From: Psettodes erumei
Taxonomy: Eukaryota; Chordata; Actinopteri; Pleuronectiformes; Psettodidae
NCBI GenBank assembly: GCA_016785225.1
Contig: JAFBJZ010000672.1
Span: forward strand, 152,501-216,500
Direction of reading: 5' to 3'
Length of the DNA stretch: 64,000 nt
A program made the position numbers and the translations under genes. This document shows, one piece after another, positions 48,243 through 57,433 of the stretch; the first letter of the stretch is position 1, and every line of letters begins with the position of its first letter. The notes under the pieces were generated by a model that did no database searches, was not told where the DNA came from, and was given only the letters and a program-made list of their open reading frames with translations.

Positions 48243-48835
48243 CTGGATTAGAATCCCGGTCCGCCGCTGGGAGAACCGCCGGGCCCCGATGCGCCGACTC
48301 GCGGTTCCAAAACAACGCTGTAAAAATAGAATCGGCGCAGTTTCTCACAAGAAAAGCTCGCGGCCGTGCTCGCCGATCGCTCGCTCGTGCTCGTGCTCGT
48401 CCGCCGGGTTTGTTGTTTTTTTTTGTCTCCAGATGAGAAGCGTGCCGGGGGGGGGGCTGTCAAAACAATCGTCCCGGCCCCCGCCGAGACGGATCTGGGG
48501 GTAAAAAAAAAAGCCTCTCTGCTTTCGGGGGCCCGTTGGAGTCGGACCCGAACCTGCCGCCGGGCGCACGTCCCCGCGGCTTCGCGTCGGGTCGGGAGCG
48601 ATTCGGACGAGTCGTGTCGTGGTGTGTAAAAACCAGGTGCTTCCACATTCCCGTTAAAAGTCGGAGCTTCGGCCGGATTCTTTTTCTCGGCGTCTTTTGT
48701 GCGCTCGCTGTCGTATCGCGCGTCCTCGTTGCCGTGTAATTTATCCGCGTGGCACGACATGATTGTTAGCCTCCGCCGCCGGGGCTGTAATTACTAATGC
48801 GCCCGAAATTGAACATGTTGTTTTCCCTCTCTCAG
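48184..48835 (+). other. Intron 6
   Basis: This 652-bp intron contains (CA)n at 48208-48240 and CpG-rich sequence; nothing gene-like is seen. It ends in a short pyrimidine tract and CTCAG. Confidence 0.85.
48208..48240. repeat. (CA)n downstream of exon 6
   Basis: It begins 24 bp after the exon 6 donor, directly behind a C run. Confidence 0.95.
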
Positions 48836-48998
48836 GACCAGTCGGAATATAACTCCACCACCGTCCGGAGCCAGACCAACACCGTGGTCATCCGCGGCCT
48901 CAAGCCGGGAAGCATCTACGTGTTCCAGGTCCGGGCGCGCACCGTGGCCGGGTTTGGACGCTACAGCGGGAAGCTGTACTTCCAGACCATGACCGAGG
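48836..48998 (+). CDS. ephb2: ephb2 exon 7: second fibronectin III domain, second half
   Basis: This 163-bp exon has acceptor CTCTCTCAG and donor GTGAGA, and starts in phase 0 and ends in phase 1. It encodes DQSEYNSTTVRSQTNTVVIR, then GLKPGSIYVFQVRARTVAGF and GRYSGKLYFQTMTE. A potential N-glycosylation site (Asn-Ser-Thr) is present, where mammalian EphB2 has Asn-Ala-Thr. This closes the extracellular region just before the transmembrane exon. A (CA)n tract begins about 80 nt after the donor. Confidence 0.97.
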
Positions 48999-50001
48999 GT
49001 GAGAAACGAGCCGGCGATTCCGACGACTCCGGGAAGGAGGCGGAGTAAACAATACAAGTCACCCCCCCCCCCAAACAAACACACACACACACACACACAC
49101 ACACAACCGGATCAGCGTGGCTCCAGGTCGCGTTCTCCTTTTCCTCGTTCCTTTTTCCGCGTTCGGAAAAACATCCCCGAAAACTTGCGCTCCTATAATT
49201 ACGCCATTATTCATAGCTGAGCAACGCTCCCAGAATTCCTCCTTTTCCGCGCGGGACGCAAATCTCCACTCAAAACAACCTCCCTGCCAACGGCGTGTTC
49301 TCGCCGTTTGCCGGCGTGAGCCTTTAAGTCCGGGACGAGGCCGGAGTCGTGTTATCTGCGGAGGGAACGATCCAGTAAACATCAGTCGCGTAGGTTAATG
49401 TTAGAGCCGGGCGCCGGGTTTTCCCCCCGCGCTCAACGTCTCATTTCCTTCAGCCGTCCCTCCAGCCCAGGGCCGTCATTAGCCGCCGCCGCCGCCGCCG
49501 CACGCACCGATGATGCGCCCGGCTGACTCACGGCCGGGAATGCTGAGCGAGCGAAGCCCGGGACGCGGCGGACTGAAGAACGGCTGGACCCGTCGTTCCC
49601 GTTTTTCGCGATTTTCACCGCGCGTCAGAAACGGATAATTACAATGATTACAGCTGTAATTACCCGAGTAGATAACGTATGATACGGCTTCCAGACTTCT
49701 TCTCAGGAAGTTAGAGCATTAGCTGAAGTACTACTACTTCTACTGGTTCTGGTTCTGGTTCTGGAGCTGGATCACGCTGTCATCCACACGCTGTTTGCCA
49801 GATGATTTGTCCGTATCCGAGCACATTCCCCGCGCTTCGGAAAAAGCGGCGGCGATGCCAGGATGCTCGCCCGGTTCGCGCGGCCGTCTGTCGCCCGCCG
49901 CTCCCTCCGTATGCGGCGGCTCAGATGCTCTCCCATATGTTTCGCCATGTGACTCTGTGTGTGTGTGTGTGTGTGTGTGTTTGTTTCCTTCCTTCCTGCA
50001 G
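48999..50001 (+). other. Intron 7
   Basis: This 1.0-kb intron holds (CA)n at 49078-49105, a (GCC)n run near 49481-49500 and (TG)12 at 49956-49980. The last leads directly into the pyrimidine tract and acceptor of the transmembrane exon. No gene is seen. Confidence 0.8.
49956..49980. repeat. (TG)12 upstream of exon 8
   Basis: It is followed by TTGTTTCCTTCCTTCCTGCAG and the transmembrane exon. Confidence 0.95.
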
Positions 50002-50110
50002 AGGAATACAACACCAGCATCCAGGAGAAGCTTCCTCTCATCATCGGCTCGGCGGCCGCCGGCCTGGTCTTCCTCATCGCCGTGGTGGTCATCGTCATCG
50101 TGTGTAACCG
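50002..50110 (+). CDS. ephb2: ephb2 exon 8: transmembrane helix
   Basis: This 109-bp exon has acceptor CTGCAG and donor GTGAGT, with phase 1 in and phase 2 out. It encodes EEYNTSIQEKLPLIIGS and then a hydrophobic run, AAAGLVFLIAVVVIVIVC, followed by the stop-transfer Asn-Arg. This is the single membrane-spanning helix of the type I receptor. The Gly and small residues at its start resemble those used in Eph transmembrane dimers. Skipping this exon would shift the frame. Confidence 0.97.
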
Positions 50111-50799
50111 GTGAGTCAGTCCAGTAAAACCGAGCGGAGGAAAAAAAAAAAAAACTTCCCTTTTTTCATTTGTTGTGGTTTTTGTTCGGTCGGAGCGCAT
50201 GAGGTCAAATTCCGTCTTTTCCTCCGCGGAGATGAAAACGGGAAAACCGGCGTTGTTACCGCCGTGTGGTTAAAGAGCTCGCCGAAGAACAAGCGCGTCG
50301 TCTGAGGGCGAAGCGAAGCCCCGTGTCGAATAAAAAGTGGAATATTCAACGCATGGAAATGTGATTTGTTTCGCCTCCTGTCGCCAGACTCATGCAAATT
50401 AGCGTTGTGTGTTTGTTGTTGCGGCGGCGGTTGTGTGTTTCCCAGGTAGTTTTTTTAATATTCCACACGCGAGCGGTTCGAGCCGAGTTTTAATCACGGA
50501 GAACGCCGCGTGTTTGGCTTCACCCTCGACTGCGACATTTCCTCCTTTTTTTTTTTTTTTTTTTTTTTTTAAATCGCTTCGGCGCGATCACGTGATCGGC
50601 GTCCCGGGTGATGTTTCTGCGCCGCCTCTTTCCCCGACGACGCTTCCCCGCCTGCAGGCTCCCGGCTCTGCGTGTGATCTCGCTCGGCGGTATCGTCGGT
50701 GTAGGTAGTAGACCCCCCGGGGGGGGGGGGGCGTTGATGTGCACGTGGGCCCCTCCCCGTCTTTGAACCGGGGCTACAGTTCTTTTGTCTTTCCCCCAG
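50111..50799 (+). other. Intron 8
   Basis: This 689-bp intron has long A and T runs (50141-50154, 50548-50570) and a G run near 50719-50731. It ends TTTCCCCCAG at 50799, followed at once by GAG, which forms a tandem acceptor. No gene is seen. Confidence 0.8.
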
Positions 50800-50867
50800 G
50801 AGGCGTGGCTTCGACCGGGCTGACTCCGAGTACACAGACAAACTGCAGCACTACACCAGCGGCCACA
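50800..50867 (+). CDS. ephb2: ephb2 exon 9: juxtamembrane segment
   Basis: This 68-bp exon encodes the basic stop-transfer region and RGFDRADSEYTDKLQHYTSG, then His and the first base of a Met codon. The donor is GTGAGT. The acceptor region reads CAGGAG, so splicing may occur after 50799 or after 50802. The first choice gives Asn-Arg-Arg-Arg-Gly-Phe and the second Asn-Arg-Arg-Gly-Phe. Both keep the frame; the second matches the common mammalian form as I recall it. The segment lies on the cytoplasmic face ahead of the regulatory tyrosines. Confidence 0.95.
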
Positions 50868-51128
50868 GTGAGTACGCCACCCGCCCCCACCCACACTCCA
50901 CCCCCCTCCTCCTCCCCGCCTGCCCGCCGGCGCCGAGCACACCTGTCTCCATGGCTACCGGTCGTCTCCGAGGCTGTCGTTCAGCTTCACACACACCTGT
51001 CTCCATGGCGACCACCTTGCATGCTGCCGTCCTTGGCTACGGACCAGCTTCATTTTGCCCACCCCCCACCCCCTCCTCTACAGTCCGGCCTGTTGTTCTC
51101 GGATTTAACCACATCAAACCTGGTTGTA

Positions 51129-51192
<64 letters not shown>

Positions 51193-52113
51193 GTGCGCAT
51201 CATCACATTACGCCCTTTAACTAAGATCCGCCGTGCTGGAAATAGGTCGGTCGCTCTTCACTCACATGAAGGCAATTAGCATGCTAATGCCACGCGAGTC
51301 GTCTGCCATTGTTAAAAAATTCAAAAGCGAGCGGAGTTCCTCGCCGCCGCTCGCCTCCCGGCGTACGCCGCGCACAGACGGCTTAAAGGTCGACGGCGTC
51401 GACATAAATCTGCCGAGCGGGAGCTAATCCGTCTTTCTGCAGCCTGACTGATCTGTTACCGCCTCGGGGTGGAGGTGGAGCGCGCCGTCTCACGGAGGTG
51501 CGCGCTTCCCCCGGGCTCGGTCCCACGGCGGCGTGCTCGTAAAGGTCCGGTTTCCGCGGCGCCGGTAAAAGGCTCCGCCGTCCAATCACAACTCAGCCCC
51601 CGGTTCTCCGGTGGTCTGGGAGAAAGGGTGGTCCGTCTGAGCGGTGCCTCCACCTCGGAAAGGGGGGGTGGTGAGATCCTCTCCATCTGTTCGTCTCCGT
51701 GGCACGTTCCCGTGCCAGGTTTTCCTGGCGGCGCGCACGCGGCGACCCGGGCGCCGGTTCAGGATCCATTCAAACCTCCGCCGCCTCGGAGGTGAGAGCC
51801 GGGTAATCGGATTTAAAACTCGGGACACTTAAGTCCCTGAACACTTAAAGGCCACCTTAAGCCAATTTACCTGCCATCGGGGCTTAGGAGAGCCAATTTA
51901 TTTCTGGGAGAGGAGCGGAGTGATGCTGATAGAGAGTTAATGGCACTGTGACTCACAGCAGATGATATATAATATATATATATATATATATTAACCTTAT
52001 CACGACCACGTGCTGTGACCACGCCGCCTCCTCCGTCCTCCCGCCCTCGTGTCGCGGCTCGATCGATGGCACGAGAATCCAATATTACAGCGGCCGCCTT
52101 CCTTTTTTCCAAG
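50868..52113 (+). other. Intron 9
   Basis: This 1.2-kb intron begins with an imperfect direct duplication (about 50939-51052) containing CCTGTCTCCATGGC twice. It also has (TG)n at 51133-51190, an ATTAGCATGCTAAT palindrome near 51277 and a (TA)n run near 51968-51990. No gene is seen. Confidence 0.8.
51133..51190. repeat. (TG)n microsatellite
   Basis: About 29 units in intron 9. Confidence 0.95.
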
Positions 52114-52236
52114 TGACTCCAGGAATGAAGATTTACATCGATCCGTTCACGTACGAGGACCCCAACGAGGCCGTGAGGGAGTTCGCCAAGGAGATTGATA
52201 TATCCTGCGTGAAGATTGAACAGGTCATTGGTGCAG
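52114..52236 (+). CDS. ephb2: ephb2 exon 10: juxtamembrane tyrosines and start of kinase
   Basis: This 123-bp exon has acceptor TTCCAAG and donor GTAATG, and runs from a split Met codon to phase 1. It encodes TPGMKIYIDPFTYEDPNEAV and REFAKEIDISCVKIEQVIGA. The two conserved juxtamembrane tyrosines of the YIDPFTYEDP motif are at 52134-52136 and 52152-52154. In Eph receptors they hold the kinase inactive until phosphorylated and then dock SH2 proteins. The glycine-rich loop starts at Gly-Ala at the exon end. The 132-bp intron 10 that follows ends in a long T/C tract. Confidence 0.98.
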
Positions 52237-52368
52237 GTAATGGGAAAAATCGGGCCGAGACGTGGCGGGAATGCTGCTGGTTTCTAAATACAAACTGCTG
52301 CGGGAAAGCTGCTTATTTTTTTAGTTGCTGATATCGCTCCTTTTTTTTTTTTTTTTTCCCCCCTGCAG

Positions 52369-52616
52369 GAGAGTTCGGCGAGGTTTGCAGCGGCAACCTC
52401 AAGCTGCCGGGCAAGAGGGAAATGTTCGTGGCCATCAAGACGCTGAAGTCGGGCTACACGGAGAAGCAGAGGCGGGACTTCCTGAGCGAGGCCAGCATCA
52501 TGGGCCAGTTCGACCACCCCAACGTCATCCACCTGGAGGGCGTGGTCACCAAGAGCAGCCCCGTCATGATCATCACCGAGTTCATGGAGAACGGCTCGCT
52601 GGACTCCTTCCTCAGA
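52369..52616 (+). CDS. ephb2: ephb2 exon 11: kinase N-lobe
   Basis: This 248-bp exon starts in phase 1 and ends on a codon boundary, with donor GTGAGC. It completes the glycine-rich loop (GAGEFGEV) and carries the ATP-binding Lys of Val-Ala-Ile-Lys at 52437-52439. It then encodes the alpha-C helix region TEKQRRDFLSEASIMGQFDH and the hinge with Thr gatekeeper in VMIITEFMENGSLDSFLR. All residues needed for an active kinase N-lobe are present. Confidence 0.98.
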
Positions 52617-53466
52617 GTGAGCGTCTGTGTGTCGTCGTACGAAGCAAAGAAGGGATTACGCCGAGCGTTGTTTGAGTGGAATCTAATGCTGTAGATTATG
52701 TTAATCCCACCCCCACCCCCCCACCCCACCCCATGAAAAGCTTCCTGGATGAAAACAGGTGCGCGCTCCCGTCAGCCTCCGTCAGCTCTTTCCGCGACCT
52801 GATCCCGCGACGTTTGTGTTTACGCCCACGTTTGCTAAACATATTTGACAGCACGTTGCGTTCAAAACAACGAGGGTGGTGGTGGGTGGGGGGGTGTTCG
52901 GCTGCCCCTAACGGTGACAGTTTGTGACAACAGTCGCTGACGGTGTCAAAGCCTCCGAACGGCGTCGGCGTCTCCTGCGAGCTGATTGGTGGGCGGTTGT
53001 TTTCAGACGTTCTGCTGAAGCATCGTCTGCAGAAAAACCTGCAGGGCAGAAAGGGGGGGTGGGGGGGGGGTGTTAATATGGCCGCCGCGCCTCCAGCTCC
53101 CACGATGCCCCCCCCCACTTCTCGGGGATATCCCCCGTACTGCAGGCGTCGTGGTGGGTGGCGGGGCGAGTGCAGGTGTGCACAGTTGGAGGCGCAGCTG
53201 CGCCGCCGCTCCAGACGCCGCACATGCGTTGGGGTGGAGCCCAAACCGTGGGGGGGGAGCCCCCCCCGCCCCGCCCCGATCCGACCCAGGGCCCGCTCAG
53301 AACACCAGAACTGTGTTTGCATGAGGCTCACACAGGCTGCGGTGTGATGTTAATATTAATATGGCCGGAGTCGGTTCGTAATATTAAAGTTTGTCGTCAG
53401 CGTGAAAGACGAAGTTTGACGAGACGCGTCACGGACGCTCAGACTGACCTGAACAAACCTGAACGT

Positions 53467-54150
53467 CTCTCTCTTTTCTCTTTTTCTTTTTTCTCTCTTT
53501 TTCTCTATTTTTTATTTTCTCTTTTTTCCTTCTTTTCTCTTTTTCTTTTTTTCTTTTTTCTTTCTTTTCCTTTTTTCTTTCTTTTCCTTTTTTTCTTTTC
53601 TCTCCTCTCTTTTTCTATTTTTTCTTTTTCCTTCTTTTCTCTCTTTTTTTTTTTTTTTTTCTTTTCTTTCTTTTTGCTTTCTCTTTTTTCTTTCTTATTC
53701 TTTTTTTCAGTTTTTTCTTTTTTCTTTCTTTTCCTTATTTTCTCTTTTTTCTTCTTTTTACCCTCTTCCTCTATTTTTTCTTTCTTTTTCTTTTTTCTCT
53801 CTTTTTTCTTTCTTTTCCTTATTTTCTCTTTTTTCTTCTTTTTACCCTCTTTCTCTATTTTTCTTTCTTTTTCTTTTTTCTTTTTTCTTTCTTTTCCTTT
53901 TTTCTTTTTGCTCTCTCTATTTTTCTTTCTTATTCTTTTTTTCAGTTTTTTCTTTTTTCTTTCTTTTCCTTATTTTCTCTTTTTTCTTCTTTTTACCCTC
54001 TTTCTCTATTTTTCTTTCTTTTTCTTTTTTCTCTTTTTTCTTTTTTCTTTCTTTTCCTTATTTTCTCTTTTTTCTCCTTTTTCCCCTCTTTTTCTCTATT
54101 TTTCTTTCTTTTTCCTTGTTCTTTGTTTTCTCTCTCTTTTTTCTCGCCTC
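53467..54150. repeat. Polypyrimidine tract, about 0.7 kb
   Basis: This is almost pure T and C on the + strand. A longer-range repeat is visible: a TTTTACCCTC-TTTCTCTATTTTT word recurs near 53757, 53842 and 53991, with a variant near 54078. It lies in intron 11, ending about 210 bp before exon 12. Confidence 0.9.
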
Positions 54151-54272
54151 ATTTTCTTCGTGTGTGTTTTGTCGTCAAAATAAGAAATTTGCTCACACAA
54201 GGTTTGAAGGTTGTCGCTAAACGAAACGAGCTTTCTGCACAACAGGCACATTTACCAGGACATCTGGGGCTC

Positions 54273-54273
<1 letters not shown>

Positions 54274-54304
<31 letters not shown>
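54274..54304. repeat. (GT)n upstream of exon 12
   Basis: About 15 units ending 58 bp before the exon 12 start. Confidence 0.95.
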
Positions 54305-54305
<1 letters not shown>

Positions 54306-54362
54306 ATACACTCAGGTATTGTAACACAATGCCTTGTCTTTCTTTTCTTTTTTGTTGTGCAG

Positions 54363-54578
54363 CAAAACGACGGCCAGTTCACTGTGATCCAGCTGGTCGG
54401 CATGCTGCGCGGCATCGCCTCGGGCATGAAGTACCTCGCCGACATGAACTACGTGCACCGCGACCTCGCCGCCCGCAACATCCTGGTCAACAGCAACCTG
54501 GTGTGCAAGGTGTCCGACTTCGGGCTGTCGCGCTTCCTGGAGGACGACACGTCCGACCCCACCTACACCAGCGCTCTG
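54363..54578 (+). CDS. ephb2: ephb2 exon 12: kinase catalytic and activation loops
   Basis: This 216-bp exon is in phase 0 on both sides. It encodes QNDGQFTVIQLVGMLRGIAS, the catalytic loop His-Arg-Asp at 54456-54464 (YVHRDLAARNILVNSN), the Mg-binding Asp-Phe-Gly at 54516-54524 and the start of the activation loop, FLEDDTSDPTYTSAL, with its autophosphorylation Tyr. The donor GTAAAA runs into a poly-A stretch and looks moderate. The 222-bp intron 12 follows. The catalytic motifs are intact, unlike in the pseudokinase EphB6. Confidence 0.98.
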
Positions 54579-54800
54579 GTAAAAAAAAAAAAAACCTCGC
54601 ACCCGTATTTAATCCGGCCTGACCGGGTTGACTCCGCCCTCCCACCTGTCCCTCCTTCGCTCCCAGGAGTTTCGCCATATCCTCGTCCCGGTGTGGATTT
54701 CCGTCGGCACGGTGGCCCAGAACGGGCCGCCGCGAGGCTCGGGTTTCCGTCTCGCTCCCCCCTCGCTGAGGGTGTCCCGTGTCTCTTTTTGTGTTCGCAG

Positions 54801-54950
54801 GGTGGGAAGATCCCGATCCGGTGGACCGCGCCCGAGGCCATCCAGTACAGGAAGTTCACCTCCGCCAGCGACGTGTGGAGCTACGGGATCGTCATGTGGG
54901 AGGTCATGTCGTACGGGGAGAGGCCGTACTGGGACATGACCAATCAAGAC
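54801..54950 (+). CDS. ephb2: ephb2 exon 13: kinase C-lobe
   Basis: This 150-bp exon is in phase 0 on both sides, with acceptor TTCGCAG and donor GTACGT. It encodes GGKIPIRWTAPEAIQYRKFT and SASDVWSYGIVMWEVMSYGE, then RPYWDMTNQD. The RWTAPEA and DVWSYG motifs are the tyrosine-kinase P+1 loop and alpha-F region. It has the full family length with no lost residues. Confidence 0.98.
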
Positions 54951-55854
54951 GTACGTGTCCTCCGCTCTGAACCCCTCGCCAAACAGCCGGCGTGGATGCG
55001 AACGGCCGCCGTCGCCGCGCGGGCGGCAATGGGATGATTTGAAATGCGCGGCGGGACGACTCCCGCTCTCGACCGCAGCCTCCATTTCCCCTCCTCCCCC
55101 GGGGCGGCGGTGGAGGAGGAGAGAGCAAATTATGGGGCGAGAGATAATGAAAATAGTTTCAAATTGAAAGCGAGGACGCTAATGTGCTAAGAGGGAGCGC
55201 GGACCTCGCCGGTTATCTTATTAGCAGCTTCAGATAGTGTCCCTGCTCCACCCGGGGGGGGGGGTCCTGAATGAGATTAATCTGCCGCCGCTAATGGCCC
55301 CCGATAATGAGCAGGAGGCCGCGCGTCCTCGTCGCAAGTGTCCTCCGGGTGGTTCCACTCCGTTAGCTGCCAACCACCTCCGTGCCCCTCCTCCACCTCC
55401 TCCACCTCCACCATCCCCAACAACAACAACATCACCGGCCCCTGTATCTGTAAGCTGCGTGGAGGAGGAACCAGAACCCGGTGGATCGAGGTTCCCGGAT
55501 TAAGATTTTACCTCAGAAGGTGCGATAGAGACAGAAAGACAGATTGCGATGCAGGTTTATGTTTAAAGAAAAGTGAAACCTGTTTTTTATTCTCTCGTTC
55601 CATTAATCCTCGTACGACCCCCTCGGGTTAATCCCGTGAGCCTTTGGAGGGGACTCGGCCTTTATGTTGGAAACAGCCTTGATCAGTATTTATAAGTAAA
55701 ATGATCGTTTTTGCGTTTGTTTCATTCCGTTGCAGGATAATGAATACCGGCGTTTTTACTTGTAGTTTTTCTGGTTCTCCTCCTTAAGTAAAGGATGGAG
55801 TACTTCCTCCTCCTCCTCCTCCTCCTCCTGACAGCTCTGTGTCGCCCCCTGCAG
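54951..55854 (+). other. Intron 13
   Basis: This 904-bp intron has a G run at 55255-55264, a (CCT)/(CCA)-rich run near 55388-55415 and, close to the acceptor, AAGTAAAGGATGGAGTACTT (55786-55805), which resembles a dispersed teleost repeat. A (CCT)n run at 55805-55829 provides the pyrimidine tract for exon 14. No gene is seen. Confidence 0.75.
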
Positions 55855-56048
55855 GTCATCAACGCCATCGAGCAGGACTACCGGCTGCCCCCGCCCATGG
55901 ACTGCCCCAGCGCGCTGCACCAGCTCATGCTGGACTGCTGGCAGAAGGACCGAAACAACCGGCCCAAGTTCAGCCAGATCGTCAACAACCTGGACAAGAT
56001 GATCCGCAACCCCAACACGCTGAAGGCCATGACCCCGTTATCCTCGGG
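55855..56048 (+). CDS. ephb2: ephb2 exon 14: end of kinase domain
   Basis: This 194-bp exon has acceptor CCCTGCAG and donor GTGAGC, and runs from phase 0 to phase 2. It encodes VINAIEQDYRLPPPMDCPSA, LHQLMLDCWQKDRNNRPKFS and QIVNNLDKMIRNPNTLKAM, the last helices of the kinase C-lobe (with the DCW and RP motifs), and then the linker to the SAM domain. Confidence 0.98.
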
Positions 56049-56473
56049 GTGAGCGCCCGGCGACGAGAAAAACCTGCGCGCTCGCTTTTTTTTTTTTTTT
56101 CCGCCGCCGGGACGTTTATGTAAATTAAAGCCGTTGGGGTCCGATTGATCAAATCCTCCCCAGGAGCGCCTCGTGTGCAGCTCCTTAAAACAATAAGTTT
56201 GTGCTCCGGGCGCCGGTTTCCTGCGAGAGCTCGGCTTTTTACCGATTTCCATTTCCCCCCCACCTCCCCCCGTCTGAGTTTTGGTCTGTGGCGGGGCCCT
56301 GGGGCCGAGGGCCAGATTTTCCACAGACGGCGAGTGGATATATTGGCTCCCCGAAGCCTATCACTTCATTTGGAAAATATCCGTTTGGAAAATCTGGTTC
56401 ATGTGTGGGTGGGATTCTCCGAGTTGTGTCTCGCCTTTTTTTGTGCGCTGGTGGTCTGATGTTAGACCTGACG

Positions 56474-56519
<46 letters not shown>

Positions 56520-56526
56520 GCTGCAG
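56049..56526 (+). other. Intron 14
   Basis: This 478-bp intron ends in (TG)21 at 56476-56518 followed only by TGCTGCAG, so the acceptor of exon 15 lacks a normal pyrimidine tract. A branch-point-like CCTGAC sits at 56467-56472. A T run lies at 56086-56100. Confidence 0.85.
56476..56518. repeat. (TG)21 abutting the exon 15 acceptor
   Basis: The run ends 8 nt before the exon and stands where the pyrimidine tract would be. Confidence 0.95.
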
Positions 56527-56682
56527 CGTTCACCTCCCCCTCCTGGACCGCAGCATCCCGGACTTCTCCAGCTTCAGCACCGTGGACGAGTGGCTGGACG
56601 CCATCAAGATGGGCCAGTACAAAGACAACTTCGCCGGCGCCGACTTCACCACGTTCGACGTGGTGTCCCAGATGACCATGGA
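56527..56682 (+). CDS. ephb2: ephb2 exon 15: SAM domain, first part
   Basis: This 156-bp exon has acceptor CTGCAG and donor GTAAGT, with phase 2 on both sides, so it could be skipped without a frameshift. It encodes VHLPLLDRSIPDFSSFSTVD, EWLDAIKMGQYKDNFAGADF and TTFDVVSQMTM. This is the linker and the first helices of the sterile alpha motif, an intracellular interaction domain. Its length is that of the family. The (TG)21 tract abutting its acceptor is unusual. Confidence 0.97.
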
Positions 56683-56966
56683 GTAAGTGCCGCTCGGGTT
56701 CCTGCCGGCGCCCGGGTCCGACGCGTATTCCCGGGCGGGACCTGTCGCAAAAAAAAAAGGCGCCGCAGTTGCAATTAGCAGATCGTAACGTTGCTGAGCG
56801 GCGGGCACAACGCCGCCCTTTGTTCCTCGCCATGTGTTCGCCCGACCCAAGGTTAAGCACCGAGAGGAAAATAAAAAAAAATCCAGAGAAAACCCCAGAT
56901 TTATTCAGGTTGAGAGAACCATAAAAACGTTGTTTTCCTCACGCGGGCTCCTCTCTGTCTCCGCAG

Positions 56967-57075
56967 CGACATCCTGAGGGTCGGCGTGACGTTAGCGGGA
57001 CATCAGAAGAAGATCCTCAACAGCGTCCAGATGATGCGGGCGCAGATGAACCAGATCCAGTCGGTGGAGGTCTGA
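56967..57075 (+). CDS. ephb2: ephb2 exon 16: end of SAM domain, PDZ ligand and stop
   Basis: The coding part is 109 bp, after acceptor CTCCGCAG. It encodes DDILRVGVTLAGHQKKILNS and VQMMRAQMNQIQSVEV, then TGA at 57073-57075. The C-terminal Val-Glu-Val is the PDZ-binding motif through which EphB receptors contact scaffold proteins. The split codon with exon 15 gives Asp where mammals have Glu. The 284-bp intron 15 precedes it. Confidence 0.98.
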
Positions 57076-57402
57076 CCCTTTTTTCCCGAGCGGAGCAGAG
57101 GAGGTGGAGAGGAGGAGGAGGAAAAGGAGGCGGGCGGGATGCAGGGCTCTGGGTGCGGAGGATGGAGTGGATGGTTTTTTTTTTTTTTTATTGTTTTATT
57201 TTTTTTTTTTTTTTGCGTGACAGCGTGTCTGGGCCTTCCCACCGTTCATCCCCCGCCCCCCCACACTTCCCTCTCTCTCGCTCTCCATCCTTGGGATTGG
57301 CTGTGGGAGAAGAGAGCGACGAGGCCCCGCCCACCTCCGGAGCGCGGGAGGTTCGACCAGCAACACGTTTCTTTTCGATCTTCCACCGATTTTTCATTTG
57401 AA

Positions 57403-57433
<31 letters not shown>

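Larger units (their letters stand above)
52617..54362 (+). other. Intron 11
   Basis: This 1.7-kb intron has a long pyrimidine tract of T/C at about 53467-54150 and (TG)n at 54274-54304, then TTTCTTTTCTTTTTTGTTGTGCAG before exon 12. The long open frame across the pyrimidine tract is an artefact, since T and C alone cannot make stop codons. No gene is seen. Confidence 0.8.

Noticed and set aside
52737..52927. Possible extra exon after exon 11 (open frame to 52927)
   Set aside because: It has no similarity to any Eph kinase insert, and exon 11 joins exon 12 perfectly in phase 0 without it.
53158..54183. A 341-codon Phe/Ser/Leu-rich open frame
   Set aside because: This is a translation of the T/C tract in intron 11; there is no start context, domain or conserved frame.
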